A model generated the notes under the pieces. That model was given only the letters and a program-made list of their open reading frames with translations. It searched no databases and was not told where the DNA came from. Source: Acanthornis magna (taxonomy: Eukaryota; Chordata; Aves; Passeriformes; Acanthizidae). From it: a DNA stretch of 64,000 nt. The stretch lies in NCBI GenBank assembly GCA_036785705.1, contig JAWUZG010000366.1:62001-126000 (forward strand). Direction: 5' to 3'. The position numbers and the translations under genes were made by a program. Positions 47,061 through 58,538 of this stretch are shown here, in pieces (position 1 is the stretch's first letter; every line of letters begins with the position of its first letter).

Positions 47061-50000
47061 AATGGCATCATTTTACATGCAGAAGTTTAAATACTGTAAA
47101 GTCTGCTCTGTCTTTAGTTTCTGTGATTTAAGGCATCTGTATCCCCACCTTAAGTTTAAACAGCTACATGCTCTATTAATTCGTTACACTCAAAGGGATT
47201 TTGAGATGAATTTTCTAAAAGCAGCAGGACATTCGGGTTTGGAATCTCTTTTTATTTTATTTAATGCTTTGTTTTAAAAGGGGAAAGAAAAAGGCATTTT
47301 TAATGCTTCAAAATCACATGGGGTTTTTTTAGACTTTGTTTTTGTTTGCAAAAATAAAATGCTGACACTAAAGATGTGTGCAGTAGCTTCAGACAGTTGA
47401 AGCCTGTTAAGCTGCTGGGCTTTACTTCTTTTACAGAGCAAGAACAAGAAATCAACGTATCTTCTATTCCACTCTATGGTCTTGGGAAAGGAGACATGGA
47501 GGGGGATAGAAGGAACAGGATATATGACAGGAATATTCTGTGTCTGCTACAAACTTGGTTGAATGCAAAAACCAAACTGGACCTGGCCCTAACAGGAATC
47601 TGTCATTTCCATTCTCCAGTTCTGGGGAGCCCAGGGCATGGGCTCACTGGACACGACCATACTCTGTGACATGTGTTTTGCAGCCAAACAGCGGTGGGGC
47701 TGAGGGGTGCTCAGATGGCAAGACTGGCTAAAGCTGCCTTTTGGTCACATCCATCTAACATTTTCTTATTTGAAATATAAAACCTAGATTACGCAAATAC
47801 CGATCACACGGCTCCTAAATTTTTTGTGTGAGAAATCAAAGAGTTCATGTTAAAATGATGTCCTAAGGACAGGGCTCTGTACAATGTGTGAGCGCAATGA
47901 CACACAGAACTCCTCTCTGAGACAGGCTGAAGGACCAAGCCTGATCATTTCCCCCATAGGAACAGAACCTACAGGAGCCACAGCAGTGTCTGCTCCCTGC
48001 CATACTGAAGCCCACAGTTTCTTATAACCTTGATCTGTGACATGTGACTACAGCCTGGGGATAAAAATCAGTTTCATGCCTCCTCTTTTACTGTATTTTA
48101 ACACATTCACTTGCAGCAAGACTTGCTCAAGCCGAAAAGGAAAGACAAGACAGAAGACAGATTCATCTTCACCTGAATTTAGGAATGCAACTGAGGGACT
48201 TGATAGCGAAACGTCCCCCAGAGCTCTCCTGGACAGGTACTCATGTCCCAAGAGTAAATTAGTCCACCCACAATCAGCTTCAATAAAAAAAAAGAGAAAA
48301 AAACAGAATTATCAATTGCTTGAATTTGACACAAATTAACACTACCCAAAACAAAATATTGTAATATATATTTTTGGTAGACATTATTGTCTTTTACTGC
48401 TTTATAATGCATTTACATTTTTAATAAAATTCTGGATACATATCTATGCATAAAATTTCCTTCAATTTTTTTATTAAGTCTAATAAAAATTCATTATATA
48501 TTCATGCAATTCCAGGAAACTTACCAATTATTATGGTTGAACCTAGCCTGCAATATTTAATACTCATAAAATATGTTCATTCATGATCATCAGTACACAT
48601 AACATCAAAACAAAACCAAAATTTTCTGTATGTGGGTTTCTTTTGTAAAATAAATGCTTTAACCTCTCAGGTGCAGTGAGACACCAGAGGAGATAAAATC
48701 TGAAGCAGCTTTGTTATTTTTAGCTTAATTATGGCTCACCTCTGAAGGAAGGTGATGAAAAAGAAAGGAGAGTTTCAGAGGACAGAAACACTGGAGCTTA
48801 AGACAGACCCATTTTCTGGTTTTCTTTGAAAACCTATTTGAACAAGTTTGCTTGTGACACAACCAAGGGGCAATGAATGCACAGCAGATCAGCCCTTCAC
48901 ACCAGCTGGAAGCAGCCTGTGTGCCCTCCCCCAGCCCCACAGCTTCCTCCTCCCAGCATCTTTCACATGAAACCCAAAATTCCCCTGCGGGACAGGCTTT
49001 TAATTGCCACCTTCCATTACTCATAACAACACTGGCTAAATGATGGGCCAAACTCTGCCATCACTTAATTCTAAATACACCATTTCATTAAATTAAGGCA
49101 GAATCAAGATGTGGCACCGTATGTGTAGATTGTCTGTTCAGATTTTTGGCTATATATAGGAAGGAGGGGTTCAGTTCCTAAAGTTATGGCACTAAATCAG
49201 ATGCCTGGGTTTCCTGATAGCATAATGTCAGTAAAATTTAGCACAGATGCTCCGATTTCTCTGTGCAAGTCCCAATTAAAGAGCCTAGGCATGGCATGTG
49301 AGACTCCTGATCCAACCATAAATTCATGCACATTCACGCCCCTGCTGAAAGTAATTGTGATTGTAAAATAGGATTTTGCCTCTAAAAATGAAGATGCTAA
49401 TTTTGTGTGCCTGATACAATTCCTGCTGCCATTGCACCATGGTGGGAGCCACATTCTTTCACAATTATTTCCTCATCTCTGCTCCGCTTTCCTTTCTTCT
49501 TACTGAGTACATGACTGAGTGTGTGCTGATCCACAAACCCCAGTAACTCAGAGCTCATGAAAACTGATCCCTTGCAGTGCCTCAACTACCATCATAAATA
49601 ACTTGGATTTAGAGCCTGTTGCAAAGTAACAACACTGCCAAGTATTAAGCTAATAATTAATTAGCTGAGTTTAAAAGTAGTCACTCTTCAACTTAATAAA
49701 TTGTAACTGGTGGAAACAGAGTCAAAGTCCACCTCTAATAAGAGATATACTACACTGCCATACATGTAACTGTTCAATACAACTCAAAATGTGCCAGTTA
49801 AGTATCCCTGAGTATATCAATTTAGTTATCTGGATTATTTACTACTGCAGGATGTGTCACTTTGGTACTATTCATATTACTCGCCTTTACTGTGCATACA
49901 TTTCATATTCAATGAAAACCTATATTTATGAAATGATTAAGTGATACAGGATCTCTAAGGCCCCTTACACAGTAAAATACTTTGATAGCATATGGTCTGA

Positions 50001-50235
50001 CATACAATTATTTTACTCTTTGATTTATTTATATGCTGTAAACTAAAAATATTTAGAAAGTTATCTTCTAGATTGTGAATAACGGTCTATAAGAATCTGG
50101 CATTATTGCTATTTTATTCAGGAAACTACTATTATACACAGTCTTGTCTCAGATATGTTGCTCCATTTGTATGACTTTACCATTTTATATTAATACACCT
50201 AGAGCAGTTTAGGGTTTCATTTAGGTCTATTTAAC

Positions 50236-50251
50236 TTTTTTTTTTTTTTTT
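50236..50251. repeat. Poly-T tract (16 T)
   Basis: Uninterrupted T run followed by GGGG. No retroposon body was recognised next to it. Confidence 0.9.
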
Positions 50252-53200
50252 GGGGTGGTGTATAAAGCAGCTTGACTCACCTTCCATCTTTATTGGCATT
50301 TTTACAGAACAAAATTCGATGCCTACTCTATCAATCTTCACACAGATAGGTAATTTTTTTACTCACGATTTGTGTTGCCTTTGAAAGGCTGCACATTATT
50401 TACTTGTACATACATGGTATGCCAGCCTGAGCCTCAAGGGAGGATTTCCTTACTTCAAAAATTTTACACTTTTGAAAAAACTACCTGCAGAACACCATAC
50501 ACAATTGTGGGATGCCCAGTGCCCCTCAGTTCATCCCTTCAAAAAACAGAGGAGCTGGCAGAGGTGATGTGGTGAATTTTCAGACACAGTAGCTTGGAAA
50601 TCAGCCCAGACTGCATCTGTGTCCTTGCAGTGTCCAGGAAGGCATTTTTCAGTGGATGCTGTAGCCCTGGGCACAGTGCATTTGCTTGCAAAGTGATATC
50701 AAGAATCACATTTGCAACAAGTAAAACCTGAGCTATATTGATATCCTAACACACTGCAGAATGACTTCTGAAAGTAATTTTCTGAGTTTTAAGACTGTTG
50801 AAAGCTAACAGCAAACTTCTAGAACATAAATAATACTTTTTTAACTTGTTGCAAATGCACAGTGATACCTTTCCACAAAGAATGCTGCCTTTTAAGATCA
50901 ATTTTAATGCATTCAAAATATATTCAAATTTCTGTAGGAGAGAGTATTGAATTCTACTAGCAGTTTTCCTGTCCTGGGGGAATATGCCCAGAATCTTCTT
51001 CATTTCATGTCAGGAAGACCATATAAATTAGAAAAATAGGAGACAATAGACTAAATTCTTAATAGTCACATAGTGCATATGCATTATTTACAAGGCAAAA
51101 GGGTTAAGTATTAGAAAAGTTGAAACCAGCTCCCATACTAAAGAAAGGGATATTTGAGATAAGATTACGTGACTCCAATACTAATCTTTTAGGTATTTTA
51201 AATTCAAATTCTATTCAGTAAAAAACACTGTAGATCATTGTATATTTATGAACAGTAGCCAAAAACACCTCTTCAATTTTATCATTAATAGAGTTGGAAT
51301 AGGTCAAAATCAACTTAAATTAAGAGGATTGAATGAAAGAATAAAGGCTTGTAAATTCAAATTCTTTTGTTTGTAAAGCCTGATTAGAAAAACATGTAAC
51401 AAAAAATTACCCCAAATTGCAAACATCTTGTGAAAAAGACCATCACTGGTTTACTAGGTTTGGACCTGTCACATTGGTTTCTGAGCAGGCACCTTCAAAA
51501 CCACATGACCTCTCCAGTGGAAGGGAGAGAATTACAGTTTCCACACACAGATTTTGACTCACTCTGTTGTTGCAGCACAAGAACTTTGTTTCGGTCACAC
51601 AGTGTTTGACCAACTCTGTCTCTTACAGACATCACAGAGTAGAAGGGATCTTTGGCATGCCAGGATGAGGCTAAACCTCTGCTTTAGTAAGCTGCTAAAA
51701 ATGAGGTAGTACAATGTCACTGAGAGGTGGGAGAGGCACAGTGTTTCTCTTATGGAGACAGTGCAAAGTCCATTCTCGAGTCTTCCTGGCAGCACACCCG
51801 GAAAACCAAAAACAACCCAAGAGCACTAAGAAGGAATCACCAAAGGTCAAGTCAGCACCTGTCTCCTCCAGCTTTGTGAGGCAGCCCAGGTGCCCTCTTC
51901 CTTCTGAGTGATGTACCCTGCAAAGCACTCAACTCACTGCCCACTGCACTTTGTCCTCCAGTTTCACCAAATGAAGTTTTTTTCAAAGAAGACCAACACA
52001 AAACAATAGTACTCAAACACCTAACACTGAAATATTTACTCTCTTTTCTGTTGCACTAATTGTCATCCTTTGATATGCTTGCTTTAAGCAAGAAAACTTC
52101 TGTGAAGCTAGTAGAATAGCCAAGTCTCTATTTTCAAACACTGCTATTCCTAAATATTTACAGTATAAAAGGCCTGACATGCAATCTATCCTGGGAAAGT
52201 GTCAGAAAACAACCTGCAACATATTAAAATTTTGTTCATTATTGCATAAACCATCAAATGCCAAGTACCTCACTTCAAAGAAAATAAATCATTAAAATCC
52301 ATTCTAGCTTCCTAGTCCTCCAAAAGTCTCCTTAACAGATCTATCGTGCCACCACAAGAGAGAAGCCACAGATGGCTTCATGCTACAGACTTTGCTCACC
52401 ATCTACTGCTAGAACATTTTTGTGTCATTCTCTGCCTCCCCACAAAATGTCCCAGCCTGGTGAAGATCAGATACAGAGATCAACAAAAGCTAGAACAACA
52501 CTGGTGGTGATGCTATACATTATTTACTCATTTTAAAAAAAGAAAAAAATACTGCGAAGCTTACAGCAAATAGCACTGCTGACCCTCTTCACCAGTAAGT
52601 AGGACCTCTGGAGGTACCAGGGCAAAGTGCTGAGCAGCAGTGCCTTGGAAGAAGTGAAGAGCAAGGGAGCAGCACCAAGACAGTGTCTTCCCTCTCTTTC
52701 TCCCCAGCGCCACTAGGTAAGAACAGGGACTGAAGGATTCTCCAAGTGCCTTGAAAACAACCAGAACTGACCTGAAGAGCTTTGCCTTTGTGGTGAAGCT
52801 CTTCAGCTAAACACATGCAAAGGCAGGGACTCTGTTTTCATGCTGGAGTTGGGCATCCCCTGGGAGAGCTCAGGATGACCCATGTGGCACTCAGGGGGTC
52901 ACTACTGCAACATTCTCTTTAACACACAGAGCAACTTTAAAAGAATTTCTGTCTTAGGGAGTGGGCTTTTCATTTTGCAATGAATGAAAATAACTTGTGC
53001 TACTGTTTCAACACAGGAGAATCTATAATATAAATTGGTACTCTTAGCTGCCATGATATTCTACTTATCCATATAATTTTACATCTTCTTACAAACTCTT
53101 CTGTAACATCATTTTATCATGCATTCCTACCAGTGTGAGAATGCCTTCTATTGAATGACTTTCAGATTTTGGTTTTTACTGTTCAGAACAGGGAAAATCT

Positions 53201-54400
53201 TGTTTGTTCAAAATTAATTTTTAAAAAATTTTAAAAATAAACTGAAATATCACTATTCCATATTAAAAACAAAATCAGTTTGTATTTTTGTTATGAATAG
53301 CTGATGAAAATCAGTAGCTCTACTAAAAAGGTGTCTCTGCTTCACAGACGTAGAATTCAAGAAAACATGAGACACTCTTCGTTACATGCACATGAGGTAA
53401 TAACACTCATACTTGTGTATCAAATAAATTACTAGAGAGATATAAAGACTATTTATATTTTAACACACATGCTGCATAACAGCTAGTTAGTTAGATGGAA
53501 AACCTCCTGGTCTCTCTTCAATCCATAGGATCAAAAATATTTTCCTAATTAGTAAGTAAGATCATAACAGTTTTGAGGAAATTTCTGCTGCGCTAATATG
53601 GAAATCTTTCATTCCCTAAAGATGAAAGTTTTATGTGGTAAATAAATGTAGAACTTGTAGTCATAACAATGTAAGAAGTGAAAATGCCTAAGATGCAAGA
53701 AGACTTGTCCTAATGTGCACATTAGTCATTTGTTTGAAAGCATTTCATTCTTCCCCTCCCCTTTTAATGCATATTGCACAACATTAGCATTGCTCCATAT
53801 GAAATGGCTAATAGTTCAGGATTCTTGAAGTAATTTTAAATCAAACTCTTCTGGAAGCTTCTTTCCTTTCTTTTCTTAAAATACTGCTTAATTTTGGAAA
53901 ACAAGCAGCATGGTATGATACAACAGCATCCGCAAAACTAAGGCGAAAACCCCACTCAATCAGCCCATGTAAACCCCTATGACTACCTACTCCTGCAAGC
54001 TAACTGCACATTCCACGTATTTGGTTCACAGATTAAAACATTTGACAAACAGGCAATGCCCAGTGACTGTTAAATGGACATGGTTTAGCTCCTCAACAGG
54101 ACATAGCATAACACACTATGCATTGTGGAAGAAGACAGAGCAGAAGGAGACAGAAGCAGCAAAGAGACCAAACCAGGATGTTCTTCTGAGATGTCTGAAG
54201 CCAGACCTGCCCTGCCTGGCAGGGAAAACACCTTCTCATCATGTGGTTTCACAGGCTGAAGAATCTTCCAGGTCCTAAGAAATTCAAGTATGCATCTACA
54301 TCTAACTTGGCTGTAAAATAAAATAATAACAAATTAAATCCTACAGTGCTGCCCCTCATTACTGCCCTGCACTATCAGTGTTCTATCACAAAGTGTATCT

Positions 54401-54422
54401 TGGCACATGCATGGCACATGCA
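54401..54422 (+). repeat. Perfect 2 x 11-bp tandem repeat
   Basis: The unit TGGCACATGCA occurs twice in contact, followed by a related CATGTG. Confidence 0.9.
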
Positions 54423-54683
54423 CATGTGTATCTACAGATTGATTCTTTGTGAGGCTTTGTGACCTCTAAGAAGCATTTGTTTCTACTGCCCACAGGCATG
54501 CAATGTGCTTTGCCTGTGCTTATTCGCCCTGAAATCCAGCACTCCCGAGGCTACAGCACCACTGTAAGGTCTGCAACTTACCAACCCATTCCACATAGGA
54601 TGTCTCAAATGATTACTAGATATTATTTTGGGCAACTCTACAGAGAGCCTTATTTTTACATAGTATTACCACATCTCATAAAA

Positions 54684-54715
54684 TAATAAAATCATTAAGG
54701 CTGGAAAAGATTATG
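54684..54715 (-). mobile_element. Possible very short CR1 tail fragment (antisense)
   Basis: AATCATTAAGGCTGGAAAAGATTATG resembles the reverse complement of the CR1 3' end (AATCATTAAGGTTGGAAAAGACCT). It is too short to exclude chance. Confidence 0.35.
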
Positions 54716-54925
54716 CCCCTGTCATGACTTCCTGTTATTTATGATTTCTGTTATTTTCCTGCCTTCATTTTAGATTTTACTCTAGCTGCCCTTTCCAAAC
54801 CAATTTTCATATAACTGGACATTTTAGCACATATTTCATTTGCTTGCAGGTGTCAAGGAAGTGGAGTCAGAAAGAGCATGATTTTTGTTGTTCAAGACAC
54901 AGATGTACCCACTTCCAGAGAATAA
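54716..54925. other. Unique non-coding DNA
   Basis: Short AT-rich spacer before the TTCC array. Nothing is recognised. Confidence 0.5.
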
Positions 54926-55089
54926 TTCCTTCCTTCCTTCCGCACCATTCCTTCCTTCCTTCCTTCCTTCCTTCCGCACCATTCCTTCCTTCCGCACCAT
55001 TCCTTCCTTCCTTCCTTCCGCACCATTCCTTCCTTCCTTCCTTCCGCACCATTCCTTCCTTCCGCACCATTCCTTCCTTCCTTCCTTCC
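54926..55089 (+). repeat. Structured (TTCC)n array with GCACCA spacers
   Basis: Runs of TTCC are separated by the hexamer GCACCA at 54942, 54976, 54994, 55020, 55046 and 55064. The TTCC counts in order are 4, 7, 3, 5, 5, 3, 5. After the first run every count is odd, so unit lengths are 18, 26 or 34 bases, differing by 8. The last six runs can be read as two higher-order units, 7-3-5 and 5-3-5 (78 and 70 bases). The plus strand is almost pure pyrimidine. The repeat opens several long but meaningless reading frames. Confidence 0.95.
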
Positions 55090-56138
55090 CCTTGATTTAC
55101 TTTCTTTTCAGCCTTTCCTGTATTTGGCAATATTTTTCTTCTACTACACATGTTTAAAGAAATCAGAAACAAAAACGCAGTAGCAGATTTCTGAAGCCTC
55201 CTTTTCCCAGTGTCACCTACCCTGAATTAATTGTAGATATATTGATCACTTTTCCATTTCCACACAGATTTCTGCTTTCTACTTATTTCCATATTCTCTG
55301 TATCATTTCCTTCTCTTTTGTCAATTCTTTTTCTCTCATCATTGGCCCCTGACACCACCTCATTCCATTCAGTTCAATACTTCATTCAGCATATTAGTGA
55401 CAAAAGACATAAACAAGTGGCTTTTCCCTCTCAAAAAAGATGTCACTGTTAACAGGCACTTTAATAGACAATTTAGAGACACTGTGTGAACAAGGATTAC
55501 TGACCTTTCTCACATGCAACTTGTTAATGAAAATGATCGGTGTAGAGAAACTTTTTCTGGGGTATCAAGACCACTTATGATGATGTATGTACAGTGCATT
55601 ATATTTGATTCACACTCCTAGATTTTAAGCTTACTGCAGAAAGGCTCTTTTTCGGAGTGATCATTACTCATGCAAAATACCTCATATGGCTTTGCAGAAC
55701 CTGAAAATCTATATGAATTTCCATCAGAACTCCTGCTTAGCATGAAACAACAGTTGCTGTTCCGGAAGAACAAAAAGTTACTCCTCAAGCTTTCAGCACA
55801 TGTTTTTAGTAGTAGAGCATCTTCCTCAGTGGCCTATCTTTTCTCAGGCTTGTCCTGAAAATCCTACATTCTTTAACCAGCATAGGATCAACGTCAGAAA
55901 TTATTAAACTTGCTTCCTCAGCATCATAGCACTTCCCCAGAAACTCCAACTGCTGTCAGCAGTACAAGCTTTAAAGGCACCTGAGTAGACTGCCGGCAGT
56001 TTTATGAGAGAGAAAAAAAGATGATAAGCAAACACTTCTCAGCCAGACCTACCTTGTCCAACTCTTTTTCATATCAAAGCTAAAAAAAAGTTCAAAAACC
56101 CTGTCACCATTTCAGCTAATCAAATTCTGTGGTTGCTG
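55090..56138. other. Unique non-coding DNA, no gene seen
   Basis: AT-rich and pyrimidine-rich near 55280-55400. Open frames are short and no repeat family is recognised. Confidence 0.55.
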
Positions 56139-56156
56139 GCGTGTGTGTGCACACAC
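56139..56156. repeat. Alternating GT/CA tract with 14-bp palindrome
   Basis: An 18-base alternating purine-pyrimidine stretch (GCGTGTGTGTGCACACAC) whose last 14 bases are a perfect palindrome. It has Z-DNA potential. Confidence 0.85.
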
Positions 56157-56930
56157 TGACCTCTACAATGTCATGACTTTCAGGTTGCTCATTGATTTCC
56201 AGGAATCAAAAATGCGATGCAAATAAGGAATTGCGAGTCAATTAGCTCTTATCACGAGCTCACAGTCTGCGGCAATGGGATGACACGCGGCTCTGCATAA
56301 CAATTGGAAACAAGGCTTTTCCAGCCAGGTAAATGTCCTCAAAGGCAAGACGTGTCCCCTTTCACAAAAAGAGATGCAGTCAGCAACATGATTAAAGCCT
56401 CTGCACATGATACAGGACTGATTTTAACATTTGTCAGCAATTTCACATGGTATGAGCCCTCCCTTCCCACTTATCCTGTACATGAGATACCAGTGTAATC
56501 ACAGTTTCAGTCTGCACACAGAAGGAAAGCTTTTCTTTCCCTCCTTATTACTCTTCAATTCCATCACTGCCAGCTAACTGTAATGAAACTATTTGGAGCT
56601 TCTTTAAAATGCCTATCATTTACCATATGTTCATTTAATTTTTAAGAGACGGCTATATCGTGCAAGTCGCAATTTTTCGCCTACCAATATATGCCATTAA
56701 AACGAATATTCATGTGGCATCACCTACCAGAGTCATTAAAAGGCTTGTAAACATAGCCCAGCAGTGCCTCTGGCACTCTTAAATGATGAACTTTAACTCT
56801 CTGTCTGCAAGTGCTAATCTCAGTATCAACAGAAAAATAAATTATTGGCATCAATTTTCATAATTTATCAGTTTCATCAGCAAACTGGGATTTTTATAGT
56901 ACCTCCAGCATGCACTTACCTTTATTAAAA
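56139..56930. promoter_or_regulatory. Candidate conserved non-coding (enhancer-like) region
   Basis: AT-rich yet it keeps many CpGs (for example AATGCGATGC, ATTGCGAG, TCACGAGC, CTGCGGC, ACACGCGGC, GAGACGGC, ATATCGTGC, AGTCGC, TTTCGCC, AAACGAAT), which are normally lost in neutral vertebrate DNA. It contains the POU octamer ATGCAAAT at 56216-56223, then TCAATTAG (homeobox-like) and AACAATTGG (SOX-like) within 90 bases, plus many ATTA/TAAT cores to about 56930. No repeat interrupts it. This fits deeply conserved developmental regulatory DNA. There is no alignment to confirm it, and the borders are approximate. Confidence 0.4.
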
Positions 56931-57080
56931 CTCATTCAGAAGTTACCCTTGACTCGTCCACACAAACACAAAACCACTTTAAATACATTGTAATTTTTGT
57001 TTATAGATTTCATGTAATTGTCATTATCAGAAAGGAAACCTTATTTTTTTAATTACAGAAATTTTACCATTTATTATCTT
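56931..57080. other. Unique AT-rich spacer
   Basis: Short spacer between the candidate conserved region and the CR1 copy. Nothing further is seen. Confidence 0.5.
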
Positions 57081-57760
57081 AAATCACAGAATCATAGAAT
57101 GGTTTGGTTGGAAGAGACCTTAAAGATCATTTAATTCCAACCACCTTGACATGAGCAGGGACACTTTCCACTAGACCAGGTTGTTCAAACCCTCACTTAA
57201 CCTGGGCTTTTACACTTTCAGGGATGGGACATACACACCTTTTCTGGGAAAACTGTTCCAATGCCTCACCATCCTCCCAGTAGAGAATTTCTTCCTCATA
57301 TCTAATCAAAATCTACTCTCTTTCAGTTTAAAGACATTTCCCCTTGGAAAAAGCCCTTCTTTGTATTTCTTAGGCTCCCTTTAGGTCTTGGAAGGCTGCA
57401 ACAAGATCTCCCCAAGGCCACCTCTTCCCCAGGCTGAACAATCCCAGTTCTCTTTGTCTTTCTTCACAGAAGTGCTCCATCCCTCTGATCATCTCTGTGG
57501 TGCTCTTTGGACTCACTCCAACAGGTCCAAGTCCTTGCTGTGCTCAGAACCCCAGAGCTGGATGCAGCACCCCAGCTGGGGTCTCACCAAAGGAGAGGGG
57601 CAGAATCCCCTCCCTCACCCCACTGGCCACTCTCTCTTTGATGCAGCTCAGGGTATTTTTGATTTTCTTGGCTGGCTCATATCCAGCCTCACATCCACCA
57701 GCACCCCCAAGTCCTTCTCCCCAGGGCTGCTCTCAGCCTGTTCACATGAGGTACTGCAGA
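57081..57760 (-). mobile_element. CR1 LINE, 5'-truncated copy (ORF2 end and 3' UTR)
   Basis: This is the best preserved retroelement in the window. At its left edge are two reversed terminal repeat units (AATCACAG, AATCATAG), followed by 'aatggtttggttggaagaga', the hallmark reverse complement of the avian CR1 3' end. Going right, the minus strand runs back through the 3' UTR into the C-terminal part of ORF2. The translation PSPLVRPQLGCCIQLWG, then KDLDLLE-x-VQR, corresponds to the conserved LVRP-x-LEYCVQFW and VQRRA region, with stops and frame shifts. It is truncated at about 57760, as most CR1 copies are. The plus-strand open frames at 57388-57777 and 57497-57766 are antisense to it. Confidence 0.92.
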
Positions 57761-58514
57761 ACTTGAGTCTGAAATAAAGGCTCTATTGCCTTCCCTTTTG
57801 TGGAAATTTCTCAGTGTAAAGGCCAATCAAACAGTCTGTGTGTGGGAAAAGTGAGAACTGATAGCTGATTAAGAGTTGTGTTGTTCAGAGTGTTCTACCC
57901 CGGCTTGTCCTTATACAATCAGTGTACAGGGGAACACACTCGAAGATCATATGGAATGAAAAGGTGCTGCCATTCCACACCCACAACATTTGGGGTGAGC
58001 CTCGCCCAACCTGACCTTGAACATGTCCAAGGCATCCACCAGCTCTCTGGACAACAATCTCTGTATTTGGTTAAACAATACAAAGAATACGTATTATTTT
58101 CCACAGCCTTAAAAGTGTGGGGTTTGCCTTCTTTTTTCCATATATGCCAGATTTCCTCCAGTCTAGGTGTAAGAGCTCACTTTGGGAGGACGTCGCTCCT
58201 GAAAAGAGTTAGGCTTTCTCAGAGTGCTCACACTTCAAAGGAGCAACCAAGAGCAACAGTTATCTGTTACTACTCTCCCTAGCCAGAATTTTCCCATCCT
58301 CTGCAGACACTGCCAGGAAGCAAACTCTTGCTTCATTTTATTTTAGGCAACAAAACAATTCGTTTTAAGCTGTCAGGCTTTTCAAAATATGAGTTCTTGT
58401 TGATATTCAGTTTTTTGGGAATGCAGCCTTAGTAAAAAACCTGTGTGAAATCCAAGGACCTTTGAAAATCTGGTCCTTGTGTGTGCCAGTTTCAACTATA
58501 TAACATGCTGTATA
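57761..58514. other. Unique non-coding DNA, no gene seen
   Basis: Contains an open frame of 134 codons (plus 57878-58282) with no recognisable domain, probably chance. Confidence 0.5.
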
Positions 58515-58538
58515 TACATGCTGAACATTCAGCATGTA
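58515..58538. repeat. Perfect inverted repeat, 11-bp arms, 2-nt centre
   Basis: TACATGCTGAA at 58515-58525 is complementary to 58528-58538. Further copies of the words CATGCTG and ATGCTGGGCATGC lie within 40 bases on either side, making a small cluster of related palindromic words. Confidence 0.9.

Larger units (their letters stand above)
46430..54683. other. Unique non-coding DNA, no gene seen
   Basis: AT-rich throughout. It includes an imperfect tandem duplication of about 32 bases (46998-47060), a T16 run at 50236-50251 and a perfect 2 x 11-bp tandem repeat at 54401-54422. Open frames are short and unconvincing. No transposable element was recognised despite the length. Confidence 0.5.

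Noticed and set aside
54844..55172. Open frames rich in FLPS and RKEG repeats
   Set aside because: They are translations of the TTCC microsatellite array on either strand, not proteins.
57388..57777. Open frames of 129 and 89 codons, plus strand
   Set aside because: Antisense to a clear CR1 LINE copy.
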